A stretch of DNA of 54,733 bases from CADCTB01 sp964479465 (lineage in GTDB: Bacteria > Actinomycetota > Acidimicrobiia > Acidimicrobiales > AC-14). Made by a program: the position numbers and the translations under genes. This document shows, one piece after another, positions 43,236 to 51,189 of this stretch. How positions within the stretch are numbered: the first letter of the stretch is position 1; each line of letters opens with the position of its first letter. The stretch lies in assembly GCA_964479465.1 (NCBI GenBank), contig CAYZMG010000021.1, positions 1 to 54,733 of the forward strand, given 5' to 3'. The notes under the pieces are model-generated. The model had not been told where the DNA came from. It searched no databases and worked only from the letters and a program-made list of their open reading frames with translations.

Positions 43236-44174
43236 TCACCTGCGCTGCAGCAACGACACGCACGACGACGCCGGGATGCCGTCGATCTCCCGGGCATACA
43301 TGTCCATCGCCTCGCCGATGCCCATGCCGTGGGCTCGCAGCCGCCACTCGGTGTTGTCGGTGAGCGTGCACGGCAGGAGCCGGCCGAGGGCGTCGATGTA
43401 GAGGACCGAGCGGCCGGCGCCGCACTCCTCGCCGCCGCATCCGCGGAACTGGGTGGTGCGGATCACCATGCGGCCGGCGTACTGCCGGCGCTTGGCCTCC
43501 AAGCGCACGAAGAGCCGGTCGACCATGGTCTGCTCGATCGTGTAGTCGCGGCAGTCGTCACGGAAGCGGGCCGGCGACGTGGGGTCCTTGAACACGTTGA
43601 TGACGCTGATGCCGGGGATGCCCCGCGCTGCGGCCCAGTCGAGGATCTCCTCCACCTCGTCGTAGTTCTCGGTGCTGACCGCGGTGATGATGTTCACCTG
43701 CTCGGGCCGCACGCGGTCGAGCGTGGCGCAGAGCTTGGCCCAGGCGCCGGCCCGCCGGAAGATGGCGTCGGCCTTCTCCGGTCGCACTGAGAGGACACTG
43801 AGTGACACCTCGATCGAGGGATCCTCCTCGATCATCCGGTACACGGCCTGGTTCTCGACCGTCCCGTTGGTGAGCAGCTTGACCAGCACCCCGCCGTCGA
43901 GGAGCCGGCGCATGACGTGCTCGACGCCCCGGAACACCAGCGGCTCGCCGCCCGACAGCAGCACCTTGTCGACGCTCCGCTCGACGAGCTGATCGGCGAT
44001 CTCCAACGCCGTGTCGAGGGACACCTGCTTGCGCTTCATCTCCACCAGACAGAAGTCGCATCGCAGGTTGCAGGCGCTGGTGATCTCCCACAGCACCCGA
44101 ACCCCGGAGCTGGTGATCGACCGGAAGCAGCAGATCTGATCCTCGGTCTGGAGAACCGAGCGGACCTTGGGCAA
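43236..44174 (-). CDS. Radical SAM enzyme (second of cluster)
   Basis: 313 residues. CNLRCDFC (Cys35, 39, 42) binds the radical SAM cluster; LSGGEPLVF is the SAM motif. A C-terminal Cys set (FRGCGGEECGAG, LLPCTLTDN, SSCVSLL) suggests an auxiliary cluster of the SPASM/twitch type. TTG 44174 is preceded by GAGAGGGGGG five bases upstream, which decides the start. First gene of the minus-strand cluster; the aminotransferase gene diverges 39 bases away. Confidence 0.88.
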   Translation of the reverse strand: MPKVRSVLQTEDQICCFRSITSSGVRVLWEITSACNLRCDFCLVEMKRKQVSLDTALEIADQLVERSVDKVLLSGGEPLVFRGVEHVMRRLLDGGVLVKLLTNGTVENQAVYRMIEEDPSIEVSLSVLSVRPEKADAIFRRAGAWAKLCATLDRVRPEQVNIITAVSTENYDEVEEILDWAAARGIPGISVINVFKDPTSPARFRDDCRDYTIEQTMVDRLFVRLEAKRRQYAGRMVIRTTQFRGCGGEECGAGRSVLYIDALGRLLPCTLTDNTEWRLRAHGMGIGEAMDMYAREIDGIPASSCVSLLQRR

Positions 44175-44196
44175 CGGCCCCCCTCTCGCCGGCGAT

Positions 44197-44213
44197 TACG
44201 CTAACTTCCGCTC
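44197..44213 (+). promoter_or_regulatory. Leaderless-type -10 of the aminotransferase gene
   Basis: Overlapping TACGCT (44197-44202) and TAACTT (44202-44207) end 6-11 bases before the GTG at 44214, and no ribosome binding site fits between. The 39-base gap also has to hold the promoter of the divergent radical SAM operon. Confidence 0.4.
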
Positions 44214-45476
44214 GTGAGCGCCGCAACGCTTGCCCTCCTCGGCGGGGCGCCCACCGTCACCGAGCCCACCGACTTCGGCTGGCCGCCCATCACGCCGGCC
44301 GACGTGCGGGCCGTGACTGCGCTGCTCGAGCGCGGCGAGCTCTCCTACTACGGGCGGGAGGGCGAGGTCGAGGCGCTGGAGAACGCCTTCGGCGCCTACA
44401 TCGGCGTGCCTTTCACGCTGGCGTGCAGCTCGGGGACCGCCGCGCTGCACTCGGCCTTCTTCGGCCTGGGGCTCGAGGCCGGCGACGAGGTGATTGCCCC
44501 GACGTTCACGTTTCTCTCCACCGTGATGCCGCTCTTCGTCGTCAACGCCGTGCCCGTGCTCGTCGACTGCGAACCGGACACCGGCAACATCGATCCTGCG
44601 GTGATCGAGGCCGCCATCACCCCCCGCACCAAGGCCGTCGTGATCGTCCACATCAACGGCCACGCCTGCGACATGGAGCCGATCGTCGACCTCTGCCGCC
44701 GGCGGGGCCTGCGGCTGGTGGAGGACGCCAGCCACGCCCACGGGGCCACGTGGAACGACGTCAAGGTCGGGTCCTTCGGTGACGTCTCGGTCTTCAGCCT
44801 GCAGGGCGCCAAGCTCACCGCCGCCGGCCAGGGCGGGCTCATGCTCACCGCGGACCGCGGGATCTTCGAACGGGCCGTGCTGCTGGGCCACTTCCGCAAC
44901 CGGTCGTTCGACGACGTCACCAGCGACGAGTACCGGGACTTCGGCGCCACCGGCTACGGGCTGAACTACCGGATGCACCCCTTGGCCGCTGCCCTGGCCC
45001 GCCGGCAGTTCGAGGACCTGGACGCGTACATCGACGGGCGGGAGTCCAACCTCGGCCTCCTCTCCGAGGGGCTGGCGACGGTGGCCGGCGTGGACCCGCC
45101 GGCCCGGAAGCCCTATGCCACCCGTCACCCCTGGTTCAACTACAAGCCGCTGTACGACGCCGACGCACTCGACGGCCTCGACCGCCGGCTGTTCATCGAG
45201 GCCCTGCGGGCGGAGGGCGCTCCGGTGGGCGACTCGACGTCGGTGCCCCTCCACTGCGAGCACCTGTTCCAGGTGGGTGACGACCGCAGCCGGACCTACG
45301 GTCGCCACCCCAATCGCCGGATCTACGCCGCCGGCGACCTCCCCAACGCCGAGACCTACGCCGAGCGGGCCCTGCGCATCCCCACCTACACCGAGCCCCG
45401 CAGCCGCCTCATCTCCCAGATCGTCGACGCGTTCGAGAAGGTGGCAAGGCTGCGGGGCGACCTTCTCGATTCTTAG
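44214..45476 (+). CDS. DegT/DnrJ/EryC1/StrS-family PLP aminotransferase
   Basis: 420 residues, fold-type I. SSGTAALHSAFFGLGLEAGD binds the cofactor phosphate; VEDASHAHGA supplies the Asp for the pyridine nitrogen; Lys200 (SLQGAKLTAAGQGG) is the Schiff-base lysine; NYRMHPLAAALARRQ and the end HPNRRIYAAGDLPNAETYA fit the family. These enzymes transfer amino groups to keto-sugars or to cyclitols in surface glycans and natural products. Divergent from the radical SAM operon with 39 bases between, so plausibly one pathway. Its stop overlaps the convergent binding-protein gene by four bases. Confidence 0.92.
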   Translation: MSAATLALLGGAPTVTEPTDFGWPPITPADVRAVTALLERGELSYYGREGEVEALENAFGAYIGVPFTLACSSGTAALHSAFFGLGLEAGDEVIAPTFTFLSTVMPLFVVNAVPVLVDCEPDTGNIDPAVIEAAITPRTKAVVIVHINGHACDMEPIVDLCRRRGLRLVEDASHAHGATWNDVKVGSFGDVSVFSLQGAKLTAAGQGGLMLTADRGIFERAVLLGHFRNRSFDDVTSDEYRDFGATGYGLNYRMHPLAAALARRQFEDLDAYIDGRESNLGLLSEGLATVAGVDPPARKPYATRHPWFNYKPLYDADALDGLDRRLFIEALRAEGAPVGDSTSVPLHCEHLFQVGDDRSRTYGRHPNRRIYAAGDLPNAETYAERALRIPTYTEPRSRLISQIVDAFEKVARLRGDLLDS

Positions 45477-47140
45477 AACCCGGTCCGCTTGTCGCTGACG
45501 AAGATCAGCTTGTTGAGCATCCCGGGGTAGATGGGTCCGGCGCCGGTCGAGTAGTACCAGTTGTCGAGCACCGTCTTGTCGAAGATGATCGTCCTCGTGG
45601 CCACGTAGAGCGGGATGGCGGGCACGTCCTCGGCGACGATCCGCTGCATCTCCTGCGCGGTCCGGGTGCGCTGGGCGACGTCGATCTGGCTCAGCTGCTG
45701 AGCGGCCAGCTCGTCGAAGCGGGCGTTCACGTAGCCGTGCACCTTGGCGAAGGACTTCGACGTGGACTTCGAGGAGAGCGTGGTGCGGAACCCGTCGGGG
45801 TCGCTCCACAGGCCGTAGCCGAGGACCGCCATCTCGTAGCGGGCGCCGGCTGCAGCCGTCTGGGCCCCGGTCTGGTCGAGGCTCGTGATCTTGATGTCGA
45901 TCCCGACCTCCCGCAGGTACTCCTTCAGGAGCTCAGGGGTCTTGGGGTTCCATCCGGGGCTGGTGAGGACCTCGGGCACGAACGGCTGGCCGTCGGGGAG
46001 GTCGCGGATCCCGTCGCCGTTGGCGTCCTTCACGCCGGCTTGGTCGAGGAGCGCCTTCGCCTTGGCCACATCCCGCTCGTAGCTCGGCATGGAAGGATCG
46101 ATCCACGGGGAGTTCGACGGTTCGAGCATCCCCATCATCCCCACTTCGCCCCCGCCGAGCAGGATGCGCTTCACCAGGTCTTCGCGGTCGACGGCGTAGG
46201 CGATCGCCTGGCGGAACCGCGTGTCGTTGTAGGGGAACCCCTTGGTGATGTTGAAGTGCAGGATGGCGCCGGAAACGCCGGGCGCGGTGACCTGCCCGTA
46301 CCTTGTCTTGTCGAGGGCGTCGAGGCTGGCCTGGGCGATCGGGAAGTCGATCTTGCCGCCGCCCACGCCATGGCTGGCGACATCGAGCTCGCCGCGCTGG
46401 AGGGCAAGCAGCTCGTTGGAGGCCGGAACGAACTCGAGGCGCTTCACGTACGGCGGGCCCATGAAGTAGTCCTCGTTGGAGGTGAAGAGGTAGGTCCCGG
46501 CGGACAGGTCGTAGGTCTCCAGCCGGTACGGTCCCGAGCCGGTGAGGGCCAACGGGTCCTGGTATTTGACGGGATCAGCGACGTCGGCCCACACGTGCTT
46601 GGGGACGATCGGGATGCCGATGCCGACCCGGTCGATGAACGGCGCGTAGGGCGTCTCGGTTCGCAGCATGACGCGGTTGGGTCCCTCGACGACCGCCTCC
46701 ACCGGGATCCGCCCGGAGAAGGTCGACGCGTTCTTGCCGGGGCCAGTCGTGGCGTACTCGTGGCTGAACGCGACGTCCTCCGCGGTCAGCGGCGTGCCGT
46801 CGTGCCAGCGCACGCCGTCACGGAGGGTGAAGCGCCACTCGCGGCCGTCGGCCGACACCTCCCAGGCGGTCGCCAGCCACGGAATGGTGGTGCCGTTGGC
46901 GTCCTTCCAGAGGAGGCTGTCGTAGAGCAGCGTGGTCACGGCCACGCTCTCGCCGCGGCTGTTGCCGCCGTATGGGGTCGGGAACCCCCAGTCGCCGCCG
47001 ACCATCCGCACCCGCTCCACCCGGGTGGGACCCGCCCCGTCGGTGGCCGGCGTCGCCCGCTGCTCGGTGGCGCAGCTCGTCGCCAGGAGGGCCATCACCG
47101 CAGAGGCGGCAACGACCATCGTGAACCGGTATCGCGTCAT
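45473..47140 (-). CDS. Family-5 (peptide/nickel type) solute-binding lipoprotein
   Basis: 555 residues. Signal VMALLATSCATE with lipobox Cys; SBP family 5 landmarks LTAEDVAFSHEYATTG, GSGPYRLETYD, FNITKGFPYNDTRFRQAIAYAVDR and DANGDGIRDLPDG (a calcium-loop-like insert common in this family). ATG 47140 has GGGGAG upstream. No permease or ATPase genes accompany it, so it would need to share a transporter from elsewhere, or act as a sensor or chaperone. It is 35-40% similar by eye to the binding protein at 47504. Confidence 0.9.
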   Translation of the reverse strand: MTRYRFTMVVAASAVMALLATSCATEQRATPATDGAGPTRVERVRMVGGDWGFPTPYGGNSRGESVAVTTLLYDSLLWKDANGTTIPWLATAWEVSADGREWRFTLRDGVRWHDGTPLTAEDVAFSHEYATTGPGKNASTFSGRIPVEAVVEGPNRVMLRTETPYAPFIDRVGIGIPIVPKHVWADVADPVKYQDPLALTGSGPYRLETYDLSAGTYLFTSNEDYFMGPPYVKRLEFVPASNELLALQRGELDVASHGVGGGKIDFPIAQASLDALDKTRYGQVTAPGVSGAILHFNITKGFPYNDTRFRQAIAYAVDREDLVKRILLGGGEVGMMGMLEPSNSPWIDPSMPSYERDVAKAKALLDQAGVKDANGDGIRDLPDGQPFVPEVLTSPGWNPKTPELLKEYLREVGIDIKITSLDQTGAQTAAAGARYEMAVLGYGLWSDPDGFRTTLSSKSTSKSFAKVHGYVNARFDELAAQQLSQIDVAQRTRTAQEMQRIVAEDVPAIPLYVATRTIIFDKTVLDNWYYSTGAGPIYPGMLNKLIFVSDKRTGF

Positions 47141-47162
47141 GGCTCCCCACTTTCCGCCGCAT

Positions 47163-47182
47163 CGATTGTTCTCGATCAATCG
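47163..47182. promoter_or_regulatory. Inverted repeat upstream of the first family-5 binding protein
   Basis: CGATTG (47163-47168), N8, CAATCG (47177-47182), about 23 bases before the ATG of the gene ending at 45473. Could be an operator; no regulator is assigned. Confidence 0.4.
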
Positions 47183-47235
47183 TTCGTCGGCGGGCGCCGT
47201 CCCGGAAAGGGCCAAAGGTCCCCTACGTGCGCGCA

Positions 47236-47415
47236 TCACAGAAGCCCCGCCCGCCCACGGCGGCGCCCACGCCGATCTCCGTTGATCTGGCGAATGCTCT
47301 GGCGCCGGCCCATCCAGTACAAGAGCGGGACGACCAGGAACGCCACGCCGAGCCCGGCCATCGACATCACCGCCGAGAGGACCAGAACAGCTACGCCGGC
47401 GACGAGATAGAGCAT
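47236..47415 (-). pseudogene. TauE/SafE-like membrane protein, N-terminal stub
   Basis: MLYLVAGVAVLVLSAVMSMA and GLGVAFLVVPLLYWMG are the first two helices of a TauE/SafE-type anion exporter. The frame then runs into Arg/Gly-rich sequence and stops after about 59 codons; the normal protein has some 250 residues. It lies between the two family-5 binding-protein genes. Confidence 0.55.
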
Positions 47416-47435
47416 GCCGCACCCGTTCCTTCGTT

Positions 47436-47478
47436 CAAAAGGTGCGAGCGCCGGCGTGGGGGACACCGGCGCTCGCAC
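47436..47478 (-). terminator. Rho-independent terminator after the second binding protein
   Basis: A perfect 13-bp stem (GTGCGAGCGCCGG at 47442-47454, CCGGCGCTCGCAC at 47466-47478) with an 11-base loop, followed on the minus strand by CCTTTTG. It lies 26 bases beyond the stop codon at 47504. Confidence 0.85.
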
Positions 47479-47503
47479 ATGGGTTTCTCAGCTGACAAAG
47501 CCC

Positions 47504-49195
47504 TCAGCCGGCGAAGCGGTCGGGAAGGCCGGACACCTTGCCGGTCACGTAGACGTGCTTGTTGTCGGGCTCGGGAAGGCTCCCGAAGATGCCGCCCGGG
47601 GTGAAGTACCAGGCGTCGAAGACGGCGGCGTTGGAAACCACCGTCCGGGTGGGCACGTAGAGGGAGATCAACGGCACGTCCTCGGCGACGGCCTGCTGCA
47701 TCTCATGGACGTAGCCCATGCGCTCGTCGTGGTCGAGGGTGACCAGTTGCTTGGCCGCTGCGGCCTCGAAGACGGGGTTGTTCCATCCGTAGACCCGGGT
47801 GAAGGCCTTGGCCTTCACCTTCGAGGACAACCGCTGGCGGATCAGGTCCGGGTCACCACCGACCCCGTTGGCGTAGCCGACGACGGACATCGTGTAGTTG
47901 CCGTCACGGCCGGCGGTGTCGGCCGCGGTGGACTCCAAGCTCAGGATTGAGATGTCGATCCCAGCGGCCCGCAGGTACTCCTTGATCATCTCCGCCGTCT
48001 TGGAGGTGTGGCGGGAGTTGGTCAGCAGCTCGGGCCGGAACTGAGACCCGTCCGGGAGGTCCCGGAAGCCGTCACCATTGACGTCCTTGAGCCCGATGCC
48101 GTCGAGCAGCGCCCCCGCCCGGGCCAGGTCAACGTTGTAGGCGGGCAGGTCCGGGGCCAGCCACGGATTGCTGGGGGCGAGCGCCCCCATGCTCCCGGGC
48201 TCCCCGTTGCCGAGAACGGCCCGCTTGACCATGTCGGAGCGATCGATGGTGTAGGCCACGGCCTGACGGAAGGCCTTCTCGTTGAACGGGAAGCCCTTGG
48301 TCAGGTTGAAGTGCAGCACCCGGTTCCACGCGCCCGGCGCCGTGATCTGGGTGTAGGCCGGCGGGCCGAACGGCTCGAGGGACTCCTCCACCAGGGGCTC
48401 CTCGCTGATGCCGATGTTGGCGATGTCAATCACGTTCGTGCGCAGGGCCAGCAGCTCGTTCTCGGCCGGGATGTACTCGATGCGCCGCACGTACGGTGTC
48501 CCCAGGAAGTACGACTCGTTGGCCACGAACAGGTAGCTGCCGGTCGTTGCGTCGTAGGCCTCCAAGCGGTAGGGGCCCGAGCCCATGGCCGCCGCCGACT
48601 CGGTGAACTTCGCCGGGTCAGTCACCGTCTCCCAGATGTGCTTGGGGATGATCGGCACCCTCCCGGCCACGGTGTCCTCGAAGAAGTCGGGAGCGAAGGC
48701 CTGGTCGAGCCGGAAGACGACAACCGTGGGGCTCTCGGCGACGACCTCTTTGAACTCGACCTGGGGCCGGAAGGTGACGCTGCCGCCAACCTGCAGGCCG
48801 GCGCCCTTCGTCATGTAGTCGAAGGTGAAGGCCACGTCCTCGGCCGTCAGGGGTTGGCCGTCCTGGAACGTGACGCCCTCACGCATGGTGAAGCGCCATT
48901 CCAGGCCGTCGGCGGAGCGGGTCCATTCCTTGGCCAGCCAGGGCAGGAACTCGCCGCTGCCGTCCTTCCAGATCAGGGTGTCGAAGAGCAGGGTGACCCG
49001 GTTGAAGCCCCGTCCGGCCCGGTGGGTGAACGGGGACGGGAAACCGAAGTCGCCATCGCCGTTGAGGCGGACGCGCTCGACGAAGTCGGGACGGGTCGGC
49101 GGGGCGGCCTGCTTGGTGGAGGTGCCGCAGGCGGTGGCCATCAAAGCGAGCACGGTGAGGATGACTGGGTAGACGGCGTGTCTGCGCATTCTCAT
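47504..49195 (-). CDS. Family-5 (peptide/nickel type) solute-binding lipoprotein
   Basis: 563 residues. Signal VLALMATACGTS with lipobox Cys; landmarks LTAEDVAFTFDYMTKG, GSGPYRLEAYD, FNLTKGFPFNEKAFRQAVAY and DVNGDGFRDLPDG. Same architecture as the protein encoded at 45473, so a tandem duplicate. ATG 49195 has GAGG upstream. A dyad TTCGA-N6-TCGAA lies 12 bases before the start (49207-49222); the same dyad occurs at the divergent ArsR gene, so it may be controlled by that repressor. No permeases nearby. Confidence 0.9.
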   Translation of the reverse strand: MRMRRHAVYPVILTVLALMATACGTSTKQAAPPTRPDFVERVRLNGDGDFGFPSPFTHRAGRGFNRVTLLFDTLIWKDGSGEFLPWLAKEWTRSADGLEWRFTMREGVTFQDGQPLTAEDVAFTFDYMTKGAGLQVGGSVTFRPQVEFKEVVAESPTVVVFRLDQAFAPDFFEDTVAGRVPIIPKHIWETVTDPAKFTESAAAMGSGPYRLEAYDATTGSYLFVANESYFLGTPYVRRIEYIPAENELLALRTNVIDIANIGISEEPLVEESLEPFGPPAYTQITAPGAWNRVLHFNLTKGFPFNEKAFRQAVAYTIDRSDMVKRAVLGNGEPGSMGALAPSNPWLAPDLPAYNVDLARAGALLDGIGLKDVNGDGFRDLPDGSQFRPELLTNSRHTSKTAEMIKEYLRAAGIDISILSLESTAADTAGRDGNYTMSVVGYANGVGGDPDLIRQRLSSKVKAKAFTRVYGWNNPVFEAAAAKQLVTLDHDERMGYVHEMQQAVAEDVPLISLYVPTRTVVSNAAVFDAWYFTPGGIFGSLPEPDNKHVYVTGKVSGLPDRFAG

Positions 49196-49206
49196 GTTGG
49201 CCTCGT

Positions 49207-49222
49207 TTCGATGATCGTCGAA
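49207..49222 (-). promoter_or_regulatory. Putative ArsR-type operator (copy 1)
   Basis: TTCGA-TGATCG-TCGAA, a five-base perfect dyad with a six-base centre. Identical arms and spacing recur at 49375-49390. Lies just upstream of the binding-protein gene starting at 49195 (minus strand). Confidence 0.6.
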
Positions 49223-49366
49223 TCGACTATGGCCAACCATTCGCGGGCGAGCCGGCGAGCCGCTAGGGCCGAACGTCCCACGAACACCTCGACGCTCCGG
49301 GACGAACGGCCATCGAAGGGACTTTCGGCAGTGTCCAACCATCCTCATGGGGCGCATGCTGGGGGT

Positions 49367-49681
49367 GTGGTCACTTCGACAATCCTCGAACCGACGGCAA
49401 TGGAGCAGCGCGCCGCGTCGGCGTTCACCGCCCTGGCCGACCCTGCACGGATCCGCATCCTCGGGGTGCTCGCCGGCGGGCAGCGGTGCGTCTGCGACAT
49501 CAACGCCGCGGTCCCTATGGCGGCGAACGTGCTCTCCTACCACCTGCGCGTCCTCCGCGAGGCTGGGCTGATCGACGGTAACCGGCGGGGCCGCTGGATC
49601 GACTACCGCCTGAGCGACGGGGCGGCGCAGCTCGTCCGCGACGCTGTCCGCGCCACCGGTCTCGCAGGGCGTGCCCGGTGA
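49367..49681 (+). CDS. arsR: ArsR-family arsenic-type repressor
   Basis: 104 residues from GTG 49367; an ATG at 49400 is a good alternative, because a likely operator (49375-49390) would otherwise lie inside the coding region. RAASAFTALADPARIRILGV opens the winged helix. GGQRCVCDINAAVP holds the CxC of the classical As(III)-sensing site (ELCVCDL in E. coli ArsR), then LSYHLRVLREAGLIDGNRRG and wing RWIDYRL. Its stop overlaps the permease start (GTGA), so it heads an ars operon. Confidence 0.88.
   Translation: MVTSTILEPTAMEQRAASAFTALADPARIRILGVLAGGQRCVCDINAAVPMAANVLSYHLRVLREAGLIDGNRRGRWIDYRLSDGAAQLVRDAVRATGLAGRAR
49375..49390 (+). promoter_or_regulatory. Putative ArsR-type operator (copy 2)
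   Basis: TTCGA-CAATCC-TCGAA, same arms and spacing as the copy at 49207-49222. Lies ten bases before ATG 49400. Together the two copies flank the divergent binding-protein/arsR interval. Confidence 0.6.
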
Positions 49682-50724
49682 CGCTCCTGCCCACCCCGGT
49701 CCGCAGCCCTCGCCTGCTGGGCGCCCGGGTCGGCGCTGCGGCGCTGGTGTGGTGGGCGGCGTACTCGCTGAACCGGCCGTTCTGGGACTGGGCCGTCTTC
49801 GACGCCGCCGGACTGGACCCCGGTTCGAGCCTGGGCGAAGGGGTCCACTTCTTCGTCTACGACATCACCAAGATCGCCCTGCTCCTTACCGGGATCATCT
49901 TCGCCGTCACCGTGCTGCGCAGCTTCATGTCGATCGAGCGCACCCGCGCCCTGCTCGGCGGCCGGCGCCAGGGGGTCGGCAATGTCGCCGCCGCCGGCCT
50001 CGGCGTCGTGACGCCGTTCTGCTCCTGCTCGGCCGTCCCCGCCTTCATCGGCTTCGTGTCCGCCGGCGTGCCCCTCGGCATCACCCTCAGCTTCCTGATC
50101 GCGTCCCCGCTGGTCAACGAGGTCGCGGTCGTACTCCTCTACGGCCTGTTCGGGTTCAAGATCGCCGCCATGTACGTCGTCGCCGGCCTCCTCATCGCCA
50201 TCGTCGGCGGCATGGTCCTCGGCCGGCTCCACCTCGAGCGCTGGGTCGAGCCCTTCGTGTTCCAGACCCGCCTGCGGGGACAGCCCATCGACCCCGGTCG
50301 GGCGATGTCGTGGGCCGACCGCATCGCGCTCGGCCGCGAGGAGGTCGGGACGATCCTGCGCAAGATCTGGCCCTACCTGCTGGTCGGGATCGGTGTCGGC
50401 GCCGTCATCCACGGCTGGGCGCCGGCGGGCCTCTTCGAGCGGTGGGCCGGGAGCGGCAACCCCCTCGCCGTCCCGTTCGCCGTGCTGCTCGGCGTGCCTC
50501 TCTACTCCAACGCCGCGGGGATCCTTCCCCTCGTCGAGGCCCTGCATGGCACCGGCATTCCCATGGGCACGCTGCTCGCCTTCATGATGGCCGTCGTCGC
50601 CCTGTCGGCGCCCGAGATGATCCTGCTGCGCCGGGTCCTCATGCCCCGCCTCATCGCCACCTATGTGGTGGTCGTCACCGGTGGCATCGTCGCCGTCGGC
50701 TACCTGTTCAACGCCGTCCTCTAA
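49678..50724 (+). CDS. Permease of the ArsP/DUF318 family
   Basis: 348 residues, about eight TM segments. TPFCSCSAVPAFIGFVSAGV carries the conserved Cys motif of ArsP-type permeases, and GVPLYSNAAGILPLVEAL is the second-half repeat. Family members export trivalent organoarsenicals or other metalloid species. GTG 49678 overlaps the arsR stop. The following thioredoxin-like gene starts nine bases after the stop with a perfect AAGGAG, a common ArsP partner. Confidence 0.87.
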   Translation: MTLLPTPVRSPRLLGARVGAAALVWWAAYSLNRPFWDWAVFDAAGLDPGSSLGEGVHFFVYDITKIALLLTGIIFAVTVLRSFMSIERTRALLGGRRQGVGNVAAAGLGVVTPFCSCSAVPAFIGFVSAGVPLGITLSFLIASPLVNEVAVVLLYGLFGFKIAAMYVVAGLLIAIVGGMVLGRLHLERWVEPFVFQTRLRGQPIDPGRAMSWADRIALGREEVGTILRKIWPYLLVGIGVGAVIHGWAPAGLFERWAGSGNPLAVPFAVLLGVPLYSNAAGILPLVEALHGTGIPMGTLLAFMMAVVALSAPEMILLRRVLMPRLIATYVVVVTGGIVAVGYLFNAVL

Positions 50725-50733
50725 GGAGAAGCC

Positions 50734-50976
50734 ATGATGATCCGCGTGCTCGGATCCGGTTGCGCCAGCTGCAAGACTCTCACCGCCCGCACCACCGAAG
50801 CGGTCGCCGCCGCCGGCCTCGACGCCACCGTTGAAGAGGTCCACGACGTGGCCGAGATCGTCGCCTGCGGGGTCATGTCCACCCCCGCCCTCGACGTGGA
50901 CGGCCAGGTGGTCCTGGCCGGCCGGGTGCCGTCGGTCGCAGAGTTGACCGGATTGCTCACAGCCGCGACCCGGTGA
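50734..50976 (+). CDS. Small thioredoxin-like redox protein
   Basis: 80 residues. IRVLGSGCASCKTLTARTTE places a CxxC (CASC) at the end of the first strand, and VMSTPALDVDGQVVLAG has the cis-Pro. This matches the MTH895-type small thioredoxins encoded beside ArsP/DUF318 permeases. AAGGAGAAG precedes the ATG. It may reduce arsenic species or keep the permease Cys reduced. Confidence 0.88.
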   Translation: MMIRVLGSGCASCKTLTARTTEAVAAAGLDATVEEVHDVAEIVACGVMSTPALDVDGQVVLAGRVPSVAELTGLLTAATR

Positions 50977-51073
50977 CGCCTCCCATCCCCGCCCCGACCG
51001 TGACCGCTGCCGGCGGTGACTCCGACGCCTCGAGGTACCCGTGCTCGTGGGGCTCGTCTACGTCGCGCTCTGA
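50973..51073 (+). pseudogene. ACR3-like arsenite exporter relic
   Basis: A GTG overlaps the thioredoxin stop (GTGA at 50973), as if opening the next operon gene, but after about 18 codons the frame shifts. Bases 51029-51073 then read LEVPVLVGLVYVAL and stop, which is the usual end of the last TM helix of ACR3 arsenite exporters. The whole middle of the gene is missing. Confidence 0.5.
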
Positions 51074-51111
51074 GCCCGCCGGCGGTCCTTTCCCACCGAG
51101 GAGGTCGCACC

Positions 51112-51189
51112 ATGAGCTGCTCCGTCGCCGTTCACCGTGGTCAACCGATCTCGGCCGCCAGAGCGCTGGGGTCGCCGGTCAACATGTAG
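51112..51189 (+). pseudogene. Orphan start of a further ars-operon gene
   Basis: GAGGAGGT seven bases before ATG 51112 is one of the best ribosome binding sites in the window, yet the frame (MSCSVAVHRGQPIS...) stops after 25 codons and runs into the 3' end of phoU on the other strand. Best read as the severed start of a lost gene at a rearrangement boundary. Confidence 0.4.

Noticed and set aside
45737..47410. A 557-codon open frame on the plus strand
   Set aside because: It lies antisense to a clear family-5 binding-protein gene and its translation is Gly/Arg/Val-rich with no domain; a GC-rich shadow.
48008..49366. A long plus-strand open frame running into the ArsR gene
   Set aside because: It is antisense to the second binding protein; only the last ~100 codons (the ArsR domain) are real.
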